Notes: generated by a model from the letters alone, not told the origin. A DNA stretch of 64,000 nt from Cyanoderma ruficeps (GCA_008694505.1 VZDJ01000219.1:2086526-2150525), one strand, 5' to 3'; positions 49,339 through 63,579 are shown, counted from the first letter of the stretch. Program-made: numbers and translations.

Positions 49339-49979
49339 ATATTGTGTGAGACAGCCTTGACTGTGGAACCAGGAGTGCCCAAACTGCACAGAATAGCACC
49401 AAACAAACTGGAAAAAGCTTTCTAACACTGAAAACCAACCAAAACATTATTGTGCCAGTAATGCTCAATTCTTTTTCTTTTTTTTTCCCCACACAGAGTG
49501 AGACTATTGTACTCTGTCTTTGTCCGAACTCCACCAGTGTGATAATGTGATGTTGCTCTAATTTAACCTCATTATTCTTTTGTCTTTCCCAAAGTGAAAC
49601 GCCACTTCTCGCCTTCCCTTTGAGGCTTATCTCAAACAAATGTCTTTGTTCTTAATGAGACCAATCCATATGTTTGCTCCTGCATATTGTGTTCAGTTAA
49701 TGGGAAGATTTTTCTAACACCATAAAAACTCTTCTATTATTTGTCCCAGGCAGCTTTGTGTTCAGTAACTGCTGTAGCTGTTACCTTTGACAAAATGTCC
49801 CACATCCAATATGTTCTGCTTCTGAATGGTTGTCCCCTTCGCCCCCGAACTCAAGTTTATTTATGTCCCTTCAGCATATGGGTATCTCCTTTCCTCAATT
49901 TCTTACCTTATCGTCCTCTATGTGTAAAAAAACCTTAAATGTACAGTGAAGGCATTGATCAGGCAGCCTGCAGCAAAAC

Positions 49980-50170
49980 ACTATGCATCAATTGATCCAT
50001 TAAAACTTTAATATAGGTTATTTATCAACAATTAAACTTTTAAATATTTGCTTTGCTGATTACCAATAAATCAACAGATAGTCATTAGGAGAAATCTCAT
50101 TGTTTACTTTTGCTGTTTCATAGCTAGTAATCAATGAAAAAGAATGTAATTTGTATGCTAACTAGTCAGG
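49980..50170. promoter_or_regulatory. Candidate homeodomain-rich non-coding element
   Basis: A dense series of AT-rich core words (CAATTGATCCATTAAAAC, CTGATTACCAATAAATC, GCTAGTAATCAATG) without a simple repeat. Could equally be plain AT-rich DNA. Confidence 0.2.
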
Positions 50171-50579
50171 ATTTTTTTTCAATAAAAATCAGAGATATGC
50201 ATAAAAACAACATAAAAGCAACCAGATTATTGTGAGTTTAAGTATACACGTGTACATGCACACTATAAAAATATAAAATTCAGTGAAATTATTTGCTGAT
50301 CTAAGGTGTAATAGCTTAATGATTTCCTTGATTTAAATGTAGACTCCTGCAGCTCCAACAAGGTGCTCTGGCAGCCAGACAATTCCATGATACCATCAGG
50401 TCTCTGATAGACTCAGTCTCCACGTGATGCCACCTTGCACCAGGAGCAACAGAACTGTGTGGCACAGAACTGCAGCCCTGCACTCCCCATGGCAGAACAC
50501 GATTAATCCTGGCAAAGAGCTGCTGTTATCAGGCACCCCGTGTGGATGCTGATGTTTGTTGCTGCTTTGCTCACAAAGG

Positions 50580-50890
50580 AATGCAGAGGAGCCCTAGTGG
50601 TTTACATAATATTCCTGATTTTCTTTTTAAATCGGTCTCCTGGCTCTGTAGGCAAAATATGAACACAGGAGCTCACAGGATTTATTCCAAACCCTTTGCA
50701 TACAGGATGCATAACGGCTGTTCTGCTTTAGATTATAGTGAACATGGGCCTAACAATTTAAATTCAATTTTATCTTTTAAGCTTAAAAGCAATGAGAAAT
50801 GTCTTATAGGCGCTTTTAATTCAGTTTTCTCTCAAATCCTTTCCCCATCAGACAAATCTGAATTCTCCCAAACACTCTGGCCCAATGTAG
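50580..50890. promoter_or_regulatory. Candidate conserved non-coding element
   Basis: Complex sequence with TTTGCATACAGGATGCATAA, CGGCTGTTCTGC and TATAGGCGCTTTTAATTC. A 117-codon plus-strand frame (50,542-50,895) spans it but shows no domain. The octamer-like TTTGCATA and kept CpGs suggest a regulatory element rather than an exon. Both readings need comparative data. Confidence 0.28.
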
Positions 50891-50895
50891 TCTAA

Positions 50896-52382
50896 CCACT
50901 ACTGCACTTATTTTGAGAAAGTTTTTAATTTCTCATGGTAACCTGCAACTGTGACAGGGTTGACTGAAACAACTTCCTTTTGCCTAGGGAATGGAATATG
51001 GGAAGGGAATACATGCTTCTTAACAAAAGGCTTAACATCATTATTAAAACATCACCTTTTACCAAATTCCCTTGCTTCAGGCAGTCTTATAGAACTTATG
51101 TGATCAAATTTTATTTTCCAAAGAGCTCAGAGTAGAAGCTGGACAATTCTTGCTACAGTTTGAAAACACACATCATCCAACAATTAACCCCTCTCCCAGC
51201 CTCCCTGCATGGGGCTGCAGTAGCCATCCAGTAACCATAGCTACTCATTTCAATGGAAAGAAATTGCTATGAATAACAATGAAACCATAAAATATGTTCT
51301 GAAGAGCCACACCAAACCCTGAAAGCTAGGAAAACCTTCCTAATGCAAGGGAAAAGAACACAGGTAAAATATTTTGTCTTGATTTCCCCCAGATCTACTG
51401 GTCTTTTCAGTAACACCTCCCAAAAGTACACGTGGCCATCCATGTCGGATGGGACACCAACAGGAGAATTCACCAGTTGTGTATTGTTATTGTCTGATAA
51501 ATAATAAGAAATTAGCAATCTTTGCCACAATCCTCTTACAGCAGGTATGTACAGTCACATCTCTGGCACAGAAGGTAAAGAGAGTGATGGAAACAGCATG
51601 TCAGTGTCTTGTGAAACGCAGCACAGCACCGAACTCTCCATTGCAAACTCACACAAAACGTTCCGAGGCTGAAATTTTGATCCAGTGCTGGCAGGCTGCC
51701 AGTCTGTAAAGCAATTATCACTGCTGACCTTCCCTCGCACCTTGCACGTGTTCTGAAGATGTGCCACGCACACAAACATCAGCTGATCCTCCCCAGTACA
51801 ATGTGGGAGGGATGGGAACATTTACAGCTTGTTAATTACTTACTTACAGAGCGATTTCTAGTATTTTTAATCCTGTTTATGTATGGAACTGACATCACAT
51901 TCTGAGGCAGTGAATCTTTCCTTACAAACAACAACAGGCTCCGTAACAGTGCTGCCTTTAAAGCCTGTGGATCTAGGAAAAACCAACAGTTTCTCATCTG
52001 GCATCCTCAGACAGTTTTATTTTGGACTGATACAGAAGTTGCAGCGCTGCTGTCTCATGTGCAACACAGCACTTAGTGATCACATGAGATTTTCTGATGA
52101 TATTTTAAAGATCAGTGCTGGGAAATACTCTAAATTTGGGGTTTATTTATGAATGGTGGGTCTGTCCTTCTTTGCTATGCCCACTGCTGGAATAACCTGG
52201 AGCAGTTACAGCGGACCAAGCAATGATCTGGGTTCTGAATAGACGAGAAGTTCCAAAAATGGTATCAAAAAACCTGAGTAACAGAAGTGCCTATACTTAG
52301 GTCAAGATTATTAGGATTTCAGGAAACAAATTACAGGTCTCACACAAATTAATTATCTCCTTTCCATGTCACTTAATACAGA
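50896..52382. other. Non-coding stretch, nothing recognised
   Basis: Open frames up to 89 codons lie on both strands around 51,267-52,152. None has a recognisable domain. Confidence 0.55.
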
Positions 52383-52540
52383 CTTGTAGAACAATTAAGT
52401 TTGAAAGGGACCTCTTGAGGTCATCCAGTACAAGGGTCTGACCTCAAAAGGCAATCTTGAAGTTACAAAAGGTTAACTCCTCACTCACTTCATTCTTGAA
52501 CACCCACATTTTGCAGCTTCAGACACCTATTTCTGACGCC
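52383..52540 (-). mobile_element. CR1 LINE 3' fragment (antisense)
   Basis: The plus strand reads AGAACAATTAAGTTTGAAAG, then GGACCTCTTGAGGTCATCCA, then GTACAAGGGTCTGACC. This follows the complement of the avian CR1 3' region (AGAATCATTAAGGTTGGAAA..., then GACCTCTAAGATCATC..., then AGTCCAACC). The match weakens to the right, so the right limit is approximate. The fragment is short, diverged and 5'-truncated. The terminal 8-bp repeats of CR1 are not visible on the left. Confidence 0.65.
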
Positions 52541-55500
52541 TCAAATAGGAGCAGAAAGAGGCAGGGATGAGCTGAGAGCCCCCACCTGTGCTGCTGATGA
52601 CATAAGGGGTGTACACTTTGCTGGCACAGGCCCACGGGGTCCTCTGAACGCAGGCAGACGTCAGCAATCATCAGTCTTTACCCTACCTACATCACGTTTC
52701 TGTGTTCAGACAAATTATGCAACGTGCTTTGATGTGAATAATGGAGATTATTTCTAGAACTTAGGAATTTGTTATTGAGCAAAATCTATCCAAAATAGCT
52801 GACAGCAAGACACAGTGCTCAAGTGACTCCAGAGTCAGAGCTTCAGGCGTTGGAATAAACGTTTCCCTTTGTCAGAGCTGGTGTGATTTTAACTTACTTG
52901 GAAATCAGGAGCTCTGTTTCAAAGCTTGTTTACTGAATGATGAAATCACATCTTCCTGGTAACCCCAAGCATGTCATTTATCTATTTATCTCCATCAGAG
53001 GAAAGTTTTTAATGAACATAAAGGAAGTGTCACCACTTATCTCTAACAAGAAATCTGCTAGCAATCCTGACTCTCCCAGTTTGTGCGTGACATGGAGGGG
53101 AGGGAAGGGAAATGTAAGCATTTATGAATATGAGCATTTACAAAAGTAATAGTTGCCATTTTCACTTAACAAAATATCTGTGAAAAGTGTAACTTAGAAA
53201 TAAGGATGTACCTTCTCCATTTAATATGTTTTTAGCAACTCTTGCACAGTAACTAATATTCTGTCCTCAATTTTCTATTCGTATCCAAGTGCAAATCTTG
53301 CATTTTTTCAAAAAGAACCATTACATTTACAAGGAGCTTTGTAATTGTAAATTGTACAAATTGTAATACTGACATTTCTTTGAGGTCAGATTTTGTTTTT
53401 TTTTAGAAAGAAATGAAGCAATAGTAATTTGTCACATAACTTGACTGAAATCTGTGCTGCTTACACCAACACAGATCAGCAGGTGCACTGTTCCTGAAGT
53501 TCTCTCTCCTACTATTATTTGCCAGGTAGAATTTATAATACATCAAGATGAAAATTAAAAGGGAGATTAAACAACCTCACCAAGCTATGGAACTCCAAGG
53601 TTACAGATGTTTAAGTAGAGACAAATTTGGAGGAATGATAATTAAAGTTACAGCTCTACAAAACATATTAAACTGTCAGAAGCCAACTCAAGCAACTTCA
53701 TAGGAATATTGTAAATAGCAACATTCTAGAAAAACAAAAACCTGAGGGTATTTGAAAGCTCAAACTGTAGTACACAGCCAACAACATAACTGTATGAACA
53801 CCTCAGTGCAACATAGAAAATAAAAAAATAACAATACCAAAACCTCAAATCCCACAAAAAATTCTGCCAAGAAAAACCATATCCTGACCCAGCTGCAGAA
53901 ATAAAACATCTTGGATCAACTGAAATCTGGCAAGTAGTTAAGTCTCATGAGGAGTCTTAACTGAAGACATCCTATGCTTCCAGGGCTTCTGAGCACCAAA
54001 AAACCAGTGTAGATAAAGCTACTTTAGGCAGCACTAGCCAGGAAGGGCCAATGCTGGCCTTAAAAGCATCCAGGAGAATGACTTCTGTGCTTTGCACTAA
54101 ACTAAAAGAATGATATATATGATATTCCCAGGGGGGAAAAACCAAAACACAACAGCAAAAAAAAAAGCTAAATCAAAAACCCTCCAAAAAACCCCAACCC
54201 CTCAATATATTGGTTTTTTTTTCCCCTCGCTTCCATCAATATATAAACTGTTTTCTTTCAACACAGTTCTGTTCACTTTTGATTAATTTTCAGCTCTAGA
54301 GTATTAATTGTTGAGTGTCTTAACTGGCTGATTAGAATCCAATACAAGGTGTATGCTGCAGTCCTTTTCAACAAATTCTTCAGTTTATTGAAGAAGGAAT
54401 TACACTGAAACAGCTGCTGGAGTACATTTAGCACTCAATTTTTACCTTGTGTAGGTTTATCATAGATTACTTGTGCTGTGGCTCTCGGCATGGTCACTCA
54501 GCAGAGCAGAACTTGTTCTGCAGAGGAGACTCAGGGCCCTTTGCCTGCCCTTCCATGGGCATTTGGGAACACTCAACATCTCCCCACCCTGCACCAGCCT
54601 TAGATCGGATGAACCACGCTGAGCAATGACAAGCACTGTCGTTTGTGAGGTGGGCATCAACAATTCGTAAAGGACATGCACATCTCATATCTACCAACGC
54701 AAATTCACTAAAACCATAATTTAGTTTTTCTTTAATGGAATTTGTTTTTCACTTCAGGGTGCTTGCAGCCTTTTGGATACCACATTGATGCCAGTTTTCA
54801 GCTAACAAATAAATGCCACTGAGTTTATTTCTATCCAACCTTCAACAAGGTACCTGTTAAAGAGCCTAACTGATTTGAATTCTACGTTTTCATAATATTC
54901 ATCAAAGAACTGAAAGAACACATCAGAAACGTTACGAGCTTGAAAAAACTATCATTCTCAACTACCTTGCTCTCCTTAGGGAGCATGCTCAGCATAACAC
55001 ACTTCAGTGTATTTCTGGACATGCAACCTCTTCCAATAACAGAAGAAAAACTTTGTGTTTGCATCCCTGAGTTATGAAAAAGCAACAGTTTAAACCCAAT
55101 CTAATTTTACTGCCTCTTTAATTGCACCTTCTGGTGCCTCACGCCTGAGCAGTGATTTACGTTGAAGCTGATGGGTTCAAACAGTGCTTCCACAAATTAA
55201 TGAGGGAGAATTACCCGAGCACTGAACCACAGCCAGCGTTTGCTGACACTCCCAAACCTGTGCTGGGACACACTGCCTGCACACGAGCAGCAGCTGAGCT
55301 CTGCCACAGGGCTCCCAGCTAGGAAATGGCACTGGGGAGTTGAAAAATGCAAGGTGAAATGGAAAAAAAAAAAAAAATTAACCCAAACTTTTGATAGCTG
55401 AAGCTTATCGAAATGCCAATTATGAAATCAGATTGTTTATTTATTTTAGCCCGTAGCCCTCAGTATGAAATTCAGCTTAATTACCTTATGTCTTTGACAG

Positions 55501-58500
55501 TAATAATTGCCACGTACAAGATACGGAGGAAAAGGAGACATGCAGTTACTGTGGAGTAGAGAGAGAAGCTGACAGAGATCAGGTTCAAAAGTTTACGTCT
55601 TTCTGGGAACTCAGAAAGTTACATTCTGTACGTTTTTCTATCAGAAATAACACAAGAATAGAACTCTTTGCATATATATCTGAATAACAAAACGGAATTT
55701 CTGTTACACATTGCCCTCCAACGAAAATAAGTGTTCCTCTGTCACTATTAAGTGCAACCACTTCAAGAGTAGTGCCTGTGTCTCTCTGCTCTAAGGCAAG
55801 GAGGGTTTCTCTCAGCACAGGCTCACAGAGCACAGCTGAACACCAGGTTCAGCTCAGAAAGAGGCAAGAACGAAAGAAGAATTAAATCAGGTATTTCTAT
55901 AATGAGAACAATGAAGGAAAAGGAATTTCTAAATGCTAATTTGATTGTCATGTAAAACAATGGTCATAAGCATAAGCCTGGACAGGGAACCAAATTTAGA
56001 ACTTAATTTAAATTAATTAAAAGCTGAACAAGGAATTCACTTGCACTATATTCAGCACACAAAACCACATTTTTCTGTATGATTTTGATGAGGAAAGCAG
56101 AGCTAGAAAGACTGTGTAACAGCAGCAGCTGTTTTTATAGAACATTTCTTGCTTCATACGAAGCAGCTCAGGTGATTTTTAGTGATTTCAAATATTGTCT
56201 ACATAGATGTCCATAAGTATTTGTGTATCTCTGTACCCACACCTAAGAGACGTTTCTATCCTTTCCCTTTACTTCACGTTTAACTTTCAGACAATTTGAT
56301 TTCTTCTATCACAACAGATTTGGAAGGACAGATCGGAAACAGCACAGTAAAGGAAGGCAAATATCATTTATATTTTTTGTAATTGTTAACATCTGCAGTG
56401 CTTTTCACATTATTTCTGCTTCATTACCTAAGCAGCAGCATTGTATTAACCGCTCTGAGAAGAGCACACGCCTGACATGACATTGCTTCCTAACACTACA
56501 AACTCTGAGTCACCTGAAATGGAATGCCAATAATGCACATCACACAAGTGACTCAGAAAATGACGAAATCTATACAAAACTCATCAGTCCTATCTATCTT
56601 CCTTATCTAATTCTATTCTTATCTTATTCCTAAATCTACCTGAAACATGTTTATATCAATTCTACCTCTGCAGAATTTGCATCCTAGAGCCTTTATTGCA
56701 TGCAGCAGTACTGCACAACCATGGCACTTATGGCCTTGATTTCCTGGTTTAGTCTCAATTTCCTCCTGTATTCAAGAGACTGTTGGTACAAACTCTCACT
56801 TTAAGCTGCAAAAATGCTGATACCAGCCTGTAAGGCATGCAGCTCACATGCTTTTTTACAAAAATTATATCAGACAATGTTCAGAGACCAACCTAGAGTG
56901 AAGCCAGATCTGAGTCAGATCCAAAAGGGAAGGATTCAATCCTTGGTGCCATGAGTACAAGACAAGAAGTTTGACTGCAAGTGCAGCGCTGTTATTTTGA
57001 TAAGGCTTTCTGTGAGAATGAGGAGTGACGGTGGCTAAAAGAAGAGATGCCTTTTATTACTCTGAAAATGTCAATTCTAGAGACTAAAGCAGGCACTTGC
57101 TCAGTCTCAGCATGTGGCTGTTCAGCCTGTGCTGGGTAGGAAGCTGTCAGGGAGGGTGCACAAGCTGTTTTTACTACTGAACAAAGAGCCAATAGATGTT
57201 CACCTAAATGGGGATCTCATCACAGGATACACAAAGTCGGATTCAGAATCCAAACTCAGAGGCAACATCTCCAACTAATCCTAAAAATAACCAACTATCC
57301 TTTGAGTGGAAAGGGAAGGGAGGGCAGTGGTACAGTCTTGCCCTAAAAATGAATATTCTACACTGCTCAAAGGCTGAAGGTTTTGCAGGCTGGATAGGTA
57401 AGAGATGAAGATTTCTGGTTTGTAATGAGAAACAAGGCACCTGATTTTTTTTCCCTTATTGCAGATCATTTACTTTTCCAAAATGCTCTCAATTTCCCAC
57501 TTCCACATGCTATTTAATCATATCAAAACCATGCTTTATTTTAGAAAAGGATTATGTCAGTAATTTTCATTAAGTCCTTTCAGGGCCCTCCTGGCATTAA
57601 CACCACATTCAATATTTTCATTAATTGGGACCAGGTAGTTCAGGCTATGTGGGATTTGAGGCACAGTATTTCCCCACGCCAGACTTCAGCTGAAAAAGCA
57701 AAGCTTTCATTCTAAATAAAAAAGGAACAAAGTACAATCAAGCATGGGCAAATTCTGAGCACAAGCACTATGAAAACCCTGTCTCTGAAGCACATTCATG
57801 CTGCTGAACCATCACTCAAAACCTAAACAATTACACAGGATCATATATTAACTCCTAAGAATGCTCTATAAGGACATAAATTTTGAAGAAGCATGAAAAC
57901 CTTTTATCAGTTGTGTCTGCAAGCGTTAATAACAACAGAAATGCTTTGAACCTGGTTACAAATACTGAGCTCACTTATCCCAGTACAGAAATGGATTTCA
58001 AGACGTGGCCTAGGTGAGTCAGCTTTTTACCTCTGCTTATTACCCCAAACAGATTTTAATCTTCAGATACAATCAGACCATCCATTACATTTCCATCAAA
58101 ATTCCTGGCCTTCCACTGACAACTTCTGAGTGCAGTTTTCCATTGTCAAAATAAAATTCTTTAGTAAGCAGAAGGGTTTGCAAGTAACTTAGTCTAAAAT
58201 CATGTGCAGTCATCATTTCCTCATTGCTTCTCCATATTTAAAATATCCTGTAATATAACATGTAATCTGTTAGAGACTATAAAAGTTTTGCCACAGATGC
58301 AAACCCAGTTTGGATTGAAGCACCTTCACTTCCAGTTCCCAATCTAAACAAAACAGATTTAGAAAATCAAGCTATGGATATTGATCCAAAAAGCTCTACT
58401 CTGACTTGCCACACTTCTACCTTTAAAACTGAATTTCAGTAAATCTAAACTATACAAATATGGCATGAGCATAAAAAATATGTATATAATTTATATTTTA

Positions 58501-58599
58501 AATCAGTCCTTTTTGTCTCCCTCCTTATTCAAGTTTCACAGCATACATATGGGTATGAATAAGCAAGGGATTTTTCACCCTTACTTCATGCACAGCAGC
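52541..58599. other. Long non-coding stretch, nothing recognised
   Basis: About 6 kb of mostly AT-rich unique-looking DNA. Minor features are an A/C-rich tract at 54,133-54,205 and A15 at 55,363-55,377. All open frames are below 90 codons and none is recognisable. Confidence 0.6.
54133..54205. repeat. A/C-rich low-complexity tract
   Basis: AAAAACC, CAAAA and CCAAAAAACCCC words over about 70 bp. Confidence 0.75.
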
Positions 58600-58780
58600 T
58601 TGAAAAATGTTTCTGATTAACATAAATGATAATACACGTACATAAGGCTGTCTTTCAAAGAGGTTTGATAATTCATAAATGAAATGTTTACAGAGATGAG
58701 GTCAAGCCAAAAGGTTTGTAATATAAGTATTTAACGGATGTAAATCTGTTCATCACTGCTTAGTAGCATGGGATGACTTC
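58600..58780. promoter_or_regulatory. Candidate conserved non-coding element
   Basis: Repeat-free AT-rich block with TTTCTGATTAACATAAATG, TTTGATAATTCATAAATG and TATTTAACGGATGTAAATC. Homeodomain/GATA-like cores are present. Weak call based on texture. Confidence 0.18.
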
Positions 58781-61393
58781 AAATATTCACTATTGAATGT
58801 ACTTGGCATACATTTGGAGCAACTTGCATGAATTCTCATTCCAATTTTTAATTACTATGCAGCCTGTAAAGATAAAAAAATCAAGACTCAGATTGCTCTT
58901 TTTTTCTTTTATCAGAACAATTAACATTAATGACATATTACTTCGCAGGCACTTCTACACATTCATTATTAAAGTAATAAATTGAATGAAGTTTGAACAA
59001 AAGTATAACAATACCTACAGGTACAGATGTTTACCCTTATGCATATTTCTATCAGTGTTTCCTTAGCCAGTGTTCATCAGGAGCTAAAGCAAGGCTCAAC
59101 AAAACAAAACAAACCACCCCACAATCCCAGGCAATTCCTTTTAAAAATATTTATAGCCTTTTTTTTTTTTCCCAGATGTAATTTTCCTCTTGGATTGTAT
59201 ACAGCTTTACTTACATAACTTAGTTTCTGTGGTTTTATGAAACCATGAAATGAGGAGAAGGATTTCATACCATTAAACAGACCTTGGTGCCAGGAAGGAA
59301 AGACAACGAATTTGTTTTCATTTGAAACTTTTTTAGACAGAGACAGAATTCAAGTCTCGCAGTCCCACTCTGGTTTTTCACCCACCAGAGAACAACATAA
59401 CCAAATGTGGAGTCTTTTCTCCCTAGAGTTTCCATGGCTTTAATTTCTACCTCAATCTTAAAATTCAATAATAAATATTAAAATTAAATAGCCACCCATC
59501 CACACGGGGATGCAGACATTTAGTTTTTTGGATTTATTAAAATCTACTCACACTGGTAACAGCACAGGGAGGTACGATTTGGCACGGTAAACACAGGTTT
59601 AACAGCCTAATTGCTTGGATTTTTTGTGGATCATTATGCTAATGCCTCTGCAGCAAAGCGCTGCATCGGAATTCCCATCACAAAGAATTCTCCTTGCTGA
59701 CTGAAAAGGGAGAACTGGGACATCCTGGGGTGATGGGAAGAGATTGCTCTTCGGGGACACACCAAAGGGATTTTCAAATCCACAGGACCACCGAGCTCTG
59801 CCAAAGGGAAGAAAGCAAAGCCTGACACAAACCATCAGGAATTACAACTTAGTCTGCCTACACCAGGGACTCGAGACAAGGACACTTTGCCCTACAAGGG
59901 TGCTTGGGAGGGAGATGGATTCATACAGGGTAAGATACTTCAGAGAAGATGGATTCATACAGAATAAAGACATACTCTATACAAACAAACAGCTCTACAT
60001 GTAGGAACAGTTTTGTTTTGTCCAGAATTCAACTGGACCTCGAGATAAACCTCATTATTTTGTCCTCCAGATCCCACTGTGCATTATGCTCCCTTAAATA
60101 TATTTTCCTATGTAAACAAATCTGACCCTGATTCCCCGGGACACCCAAACCTGCTCTGACCCCACATCCTTAGACTCACAGATGTGCCACAAAACCAGTC
60201 TTGCTTGGAGGAATACGGATGTCACAGTGGCAAGGTTTTTGCTTTGGTAAAATAAAGGCCAAATGAGAAGTTTTCCATGATAAATATGAATGTTGAAAGA
60301 ACAAATATGATTTGAGATTTTTGATCCAACAATAAACCAGGTCAAAATAAAAAAAGAAAAGCTATCAACACAGTTAGTTTGTTAGCTCCTTATGGCACTA
60401 ATATTTTCTTCAGCTTCCTGAAAAAGTTTTGTTACTGTTTTTTCTGATCCCATGTCCACATTTAATCACCAAAAATGCACCTCCACCACACAGCAGATGT
60501 GTCATTAACTATTTCAGAAAAAAGGTGAAATAAAATCACCCAGCATGAGAAGACTATGGAATAAGCCAACACTAGCAGATGGTGTTTATTTTGTCACCAC
60601 TTGTGTTAAAAATTGTCACCTATTTCATCAGTATCTTTAAGGTAGAAGCTTCATGCAAAAAGTGGAAAAAGCTATTTTTTTATAAGCTGTCACAGAACTC
60701 CTTAAAATAAAATGTCTTGTTTGTAGCTCCCAGTTTTTAGGACATGGTGCATTACACAGAGATCGATTTGTACCAATCTGAGGTGATCAAGTGTTTTGTC
60801 AGCAGCTCAGCCTTTCATCACTCAACCTCTTGTTTCTTAAGCAAATTTCAAACTGTTCATTTCCAATAGTGGTGCTGTTCAGACAAATTCCGTAGCATTG
60901 CTCCTAGAGGAGGCACCTGGTAGAGCTGTCAGCTCGTTTTCTTCTAGGACCCCCTATGCAAGAGGGTTTTACTTTTCCCTCAGGATTTCCCACATTTTCG
61001 GTATTTTATCACACACTTTTGGCTGTGTGGTTTCCATTCTCTGAGTGACAGTTTCTTAACAAAACAGTCGCATGAAGAGCAATTGCACAACCCAGACTTG
61101 GCTGCTTAAAGAAATCACTGCTAAAATCCAATGATAAACCCAGGTCTTGTTTGTGGAGTTTTGAAAGATTGTCCACTAGAATTTGAACCTAAAAATCCCC
61201 TGTTAATAGCCTGCACTATGGTTTGATTGACTCAATCCTTCCTCCCTCCCTCCTTGTCAAGTCTTCTACTGCACTCCAGTTCAGGTTGGCTGGCACACAC
61301 CATGCCAGGAGCTGACCCTTCTGCCCTTGTCATTTAATGAGGCTTCTCAGTGTCCTATTCATGTCATACTCTAAGTAGCACACTTGTACATTT

Positions 61394-61396
<3 letters not shown>
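58781..61396. other. Non-coding stretch with minor repeats
   Basis: GATGGATTCATACAG occurs twice, at 59,914 and 59,948 (34-bp spacing). A T-run lies at 59,160-59,171 and a CCTT/CCCT pyrimidine tract at 61,236-61,255. No gene or mobile element was recognised. Confidence 0.55.

Positions 61397-61436
<40 letters not shown>
61397..61436. repeat. (TA)15(CA)5 compound microsatellite
   Basis: Fifteen uninterrupted TA units at 61,397-61,426 are followed by five CA units to 61,436. The TA part is self-complementary and can form a cruciform; its length makes it a likely polymorphic locus. Confidence 0.97.
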
Positions 61437-62400
61437 GAGACACATGTCAGCCTCTGGCAGAGGAATCTCCACCACATCTGAGCAGCACAGGGCCCAGGAC
61501 AGAAACTAAATATATCTGATTACTCCCAGCAGAGGTCAGTGGTATCTTAGCTGCCAAAATTGCTCCCTGTGTCCAGTCCAGCACGCACACACAACCCTGC
61601 ACCAGAAAAAGTCACCGTGCAGAGGGATGCCTCAGGCAAATCTTTACACCCAGTGTTGGGAAATTTCATATGGATTTCTCAGTTTAGGGCCAGAAGCACT
61701 TCCCATACACAATACAGCTTAGTTTTTTCCTGAGAGGTGTATTGGACTTTTCCTTTTAGAAAATAACACCTGTGGCTCACAGCAGCTTCTCTTTCACACT
61801 GGTTCTTTTTTGCCCTTCAAATCATGTTGTAAATATTACTTTGTCCATTGTGGTCAATTTAATATAAAGTTAAGGATCATCAGAATGCTTTTTATNATAT
61901 ATCAATTAAATTTGTTTGGATTGGGAAGAGTATCGAGTTGCAAGGAAAAAAGGAGGAAACCAAAGAGAAACAATATTTTGTTTGTATAAAAGCCTCAAAA
62001 CTTCAAATGAAGAATTGTTCAGCTGGATGGAATTTGTTAGGCAAAACCTTTCTGTGATCCTGGAAAATGCATTCAAGCATTATTCTTTGAGATTTAGTAC
62101 AGCCTAAATAGCACAACCCACTCATTTCACCTGTCCCAAAACCCTCCTGCAACACCAATAATGCTTCAGAAATGCACAGGTACATTTCCATTCTTCATGA
62201 ATTTCATCCTAATTACCAACCATACACACACCACCTTGGGCAGCTTTTGGCATTGTACATCAGCACTGTGGAAATTTAATGACTCTACCAAAAGCTCTGG
62301 CTCCCACTCTTCTGAGAAGCACAGAAACAACAAACAGTCCTTATCTCCAGTCTGAAAACACACTGAACACTCTTGGGCTGCATTAACTAGGAAATGGTCA
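61437..62400. other. Non-coding stretch with one undetermined base
   Basis: AT-rich DNA. A single n occurs at 61,896 within a short TA-rich run. No element was recognised. Confidence 0.6.
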
Positions 62401-62808
62401 ATGCTCAGCACTTTCCAGAATCTGATTGAAGAAACTGTTGTGGTATTTGCCCAGACACTGTTTGAGATTCAAAGGCTAATGCCATTCACTAGATTTTACC
62501 AAAAAATCAAGCAAATATGGAAAGAAGTACATCAGACAATGAGGGTGATGAAAGAACCTCGGTCTCATTTGAATATTAAGCAAGCAGAGTATTATTCCTG
62601 GTTAGGGCCCTCATCTTGCAAAGCATTTACTCAAGTGCTTAAAAAAAAGCCCAAACAGAAAAGTATCTTTCATGTATGTACTAGATCAGAGGTGCAATGG
62701 AATAAAACAAAAAATGCATCTTTCATCTCATTAGGCAATCAAATACAAGATAAAATTTGCCAAGTTGAGGACAAAAAGTTTTATCAAAACCAGCCCTTGC
62801 TAATTTAG
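62401..62808 (+). other. 135-codon open frame, longest in the window, probably chance
   Basis: The frame starts MLSTFQNLIEETVVVFAQTL and runs 135 codons. The composition is lysine- and glutamine-rich, as expected from AT-rich DNA. It has no signal peptide, membrane segment, recognisable domain or repeats. No convincing start context or splice signals bound it. It could be a fragment of an old retrogene, but nothing supports this beyond its length. Confidence 0.12.
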
Positions 62809-63579
62809 CAAGGGCACATGCTGACACTATAGTTAGTATAAGTGTACATATCCAATGAATGAAAATAATTTTTGAATTCAAGAAATATCAAGAGGGAGAT
62901 GGCACCATCAGACAAATTTGCCATAAGAAAAATCCTTGAGATGTCTTTTGATTTATATTGCAACAGCCTGGCAATTTTTTCTTTTGCTAAAAAAGTGCAT
63001 TGCAGGCTTTTTTCCCAAACATGCTCTTCTTCCCAAAGGAATTTTACTCTCAGGGAAGCACAAGTGTGAATGTGTGTGGGGAGCAGTGACACTTCAAGAA
63101 CCCCTGTCCCGCATTGCACAATTCCCTACAAATCCACAAAACCCAACACAACTCCCTGATTATTCTGCACAGCCCCTAAGATACAAAACTTCAGGAGCAC
63201 ATCAGGTGTGACTGCCTGAATGTCATACTCTTAGATCAAAATAATTCAGATCAAGACTGAAGATGAACAGAGTCAAATCTTTCACTCAAAAGTCTGACTG
63301 AAGAATCTCTGAAGAAACTCGTGTCCCATGCAAACCTTTACCAGTGGAATACAACATATGCAATTGCCTTTGCGAAAATACAGGTGCAGGTACCATCTTC
63401 TTTTAAAATTCTTCCTGTGACTATCCAGATCTGGGATTTCTGCCATGTCTTAGCTGTCCTCCTCTCATGGGATGAGCCCCACACCAGGAGGCAATTTCAG
63501 CTCAGGGAAAACAGCTCCTTCACCACCCAGCCATGCCTCCCAGTGAAAATCCCCTGAATCAGTTCAATCCAACCAGGAA
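62809..63579. other. Non-coding stretch, nothing recognised
   Basis: Open frames up to 104 codons without a recognised domain; no repeats seen. Confidence 0.55.

Noticed and set aside
62401..62808. The longest open frame (135 codons) as a protein gene
   Set aside because: Length is within chance for this composition, and there is no domain, start context, splice signal or homology I recognise.
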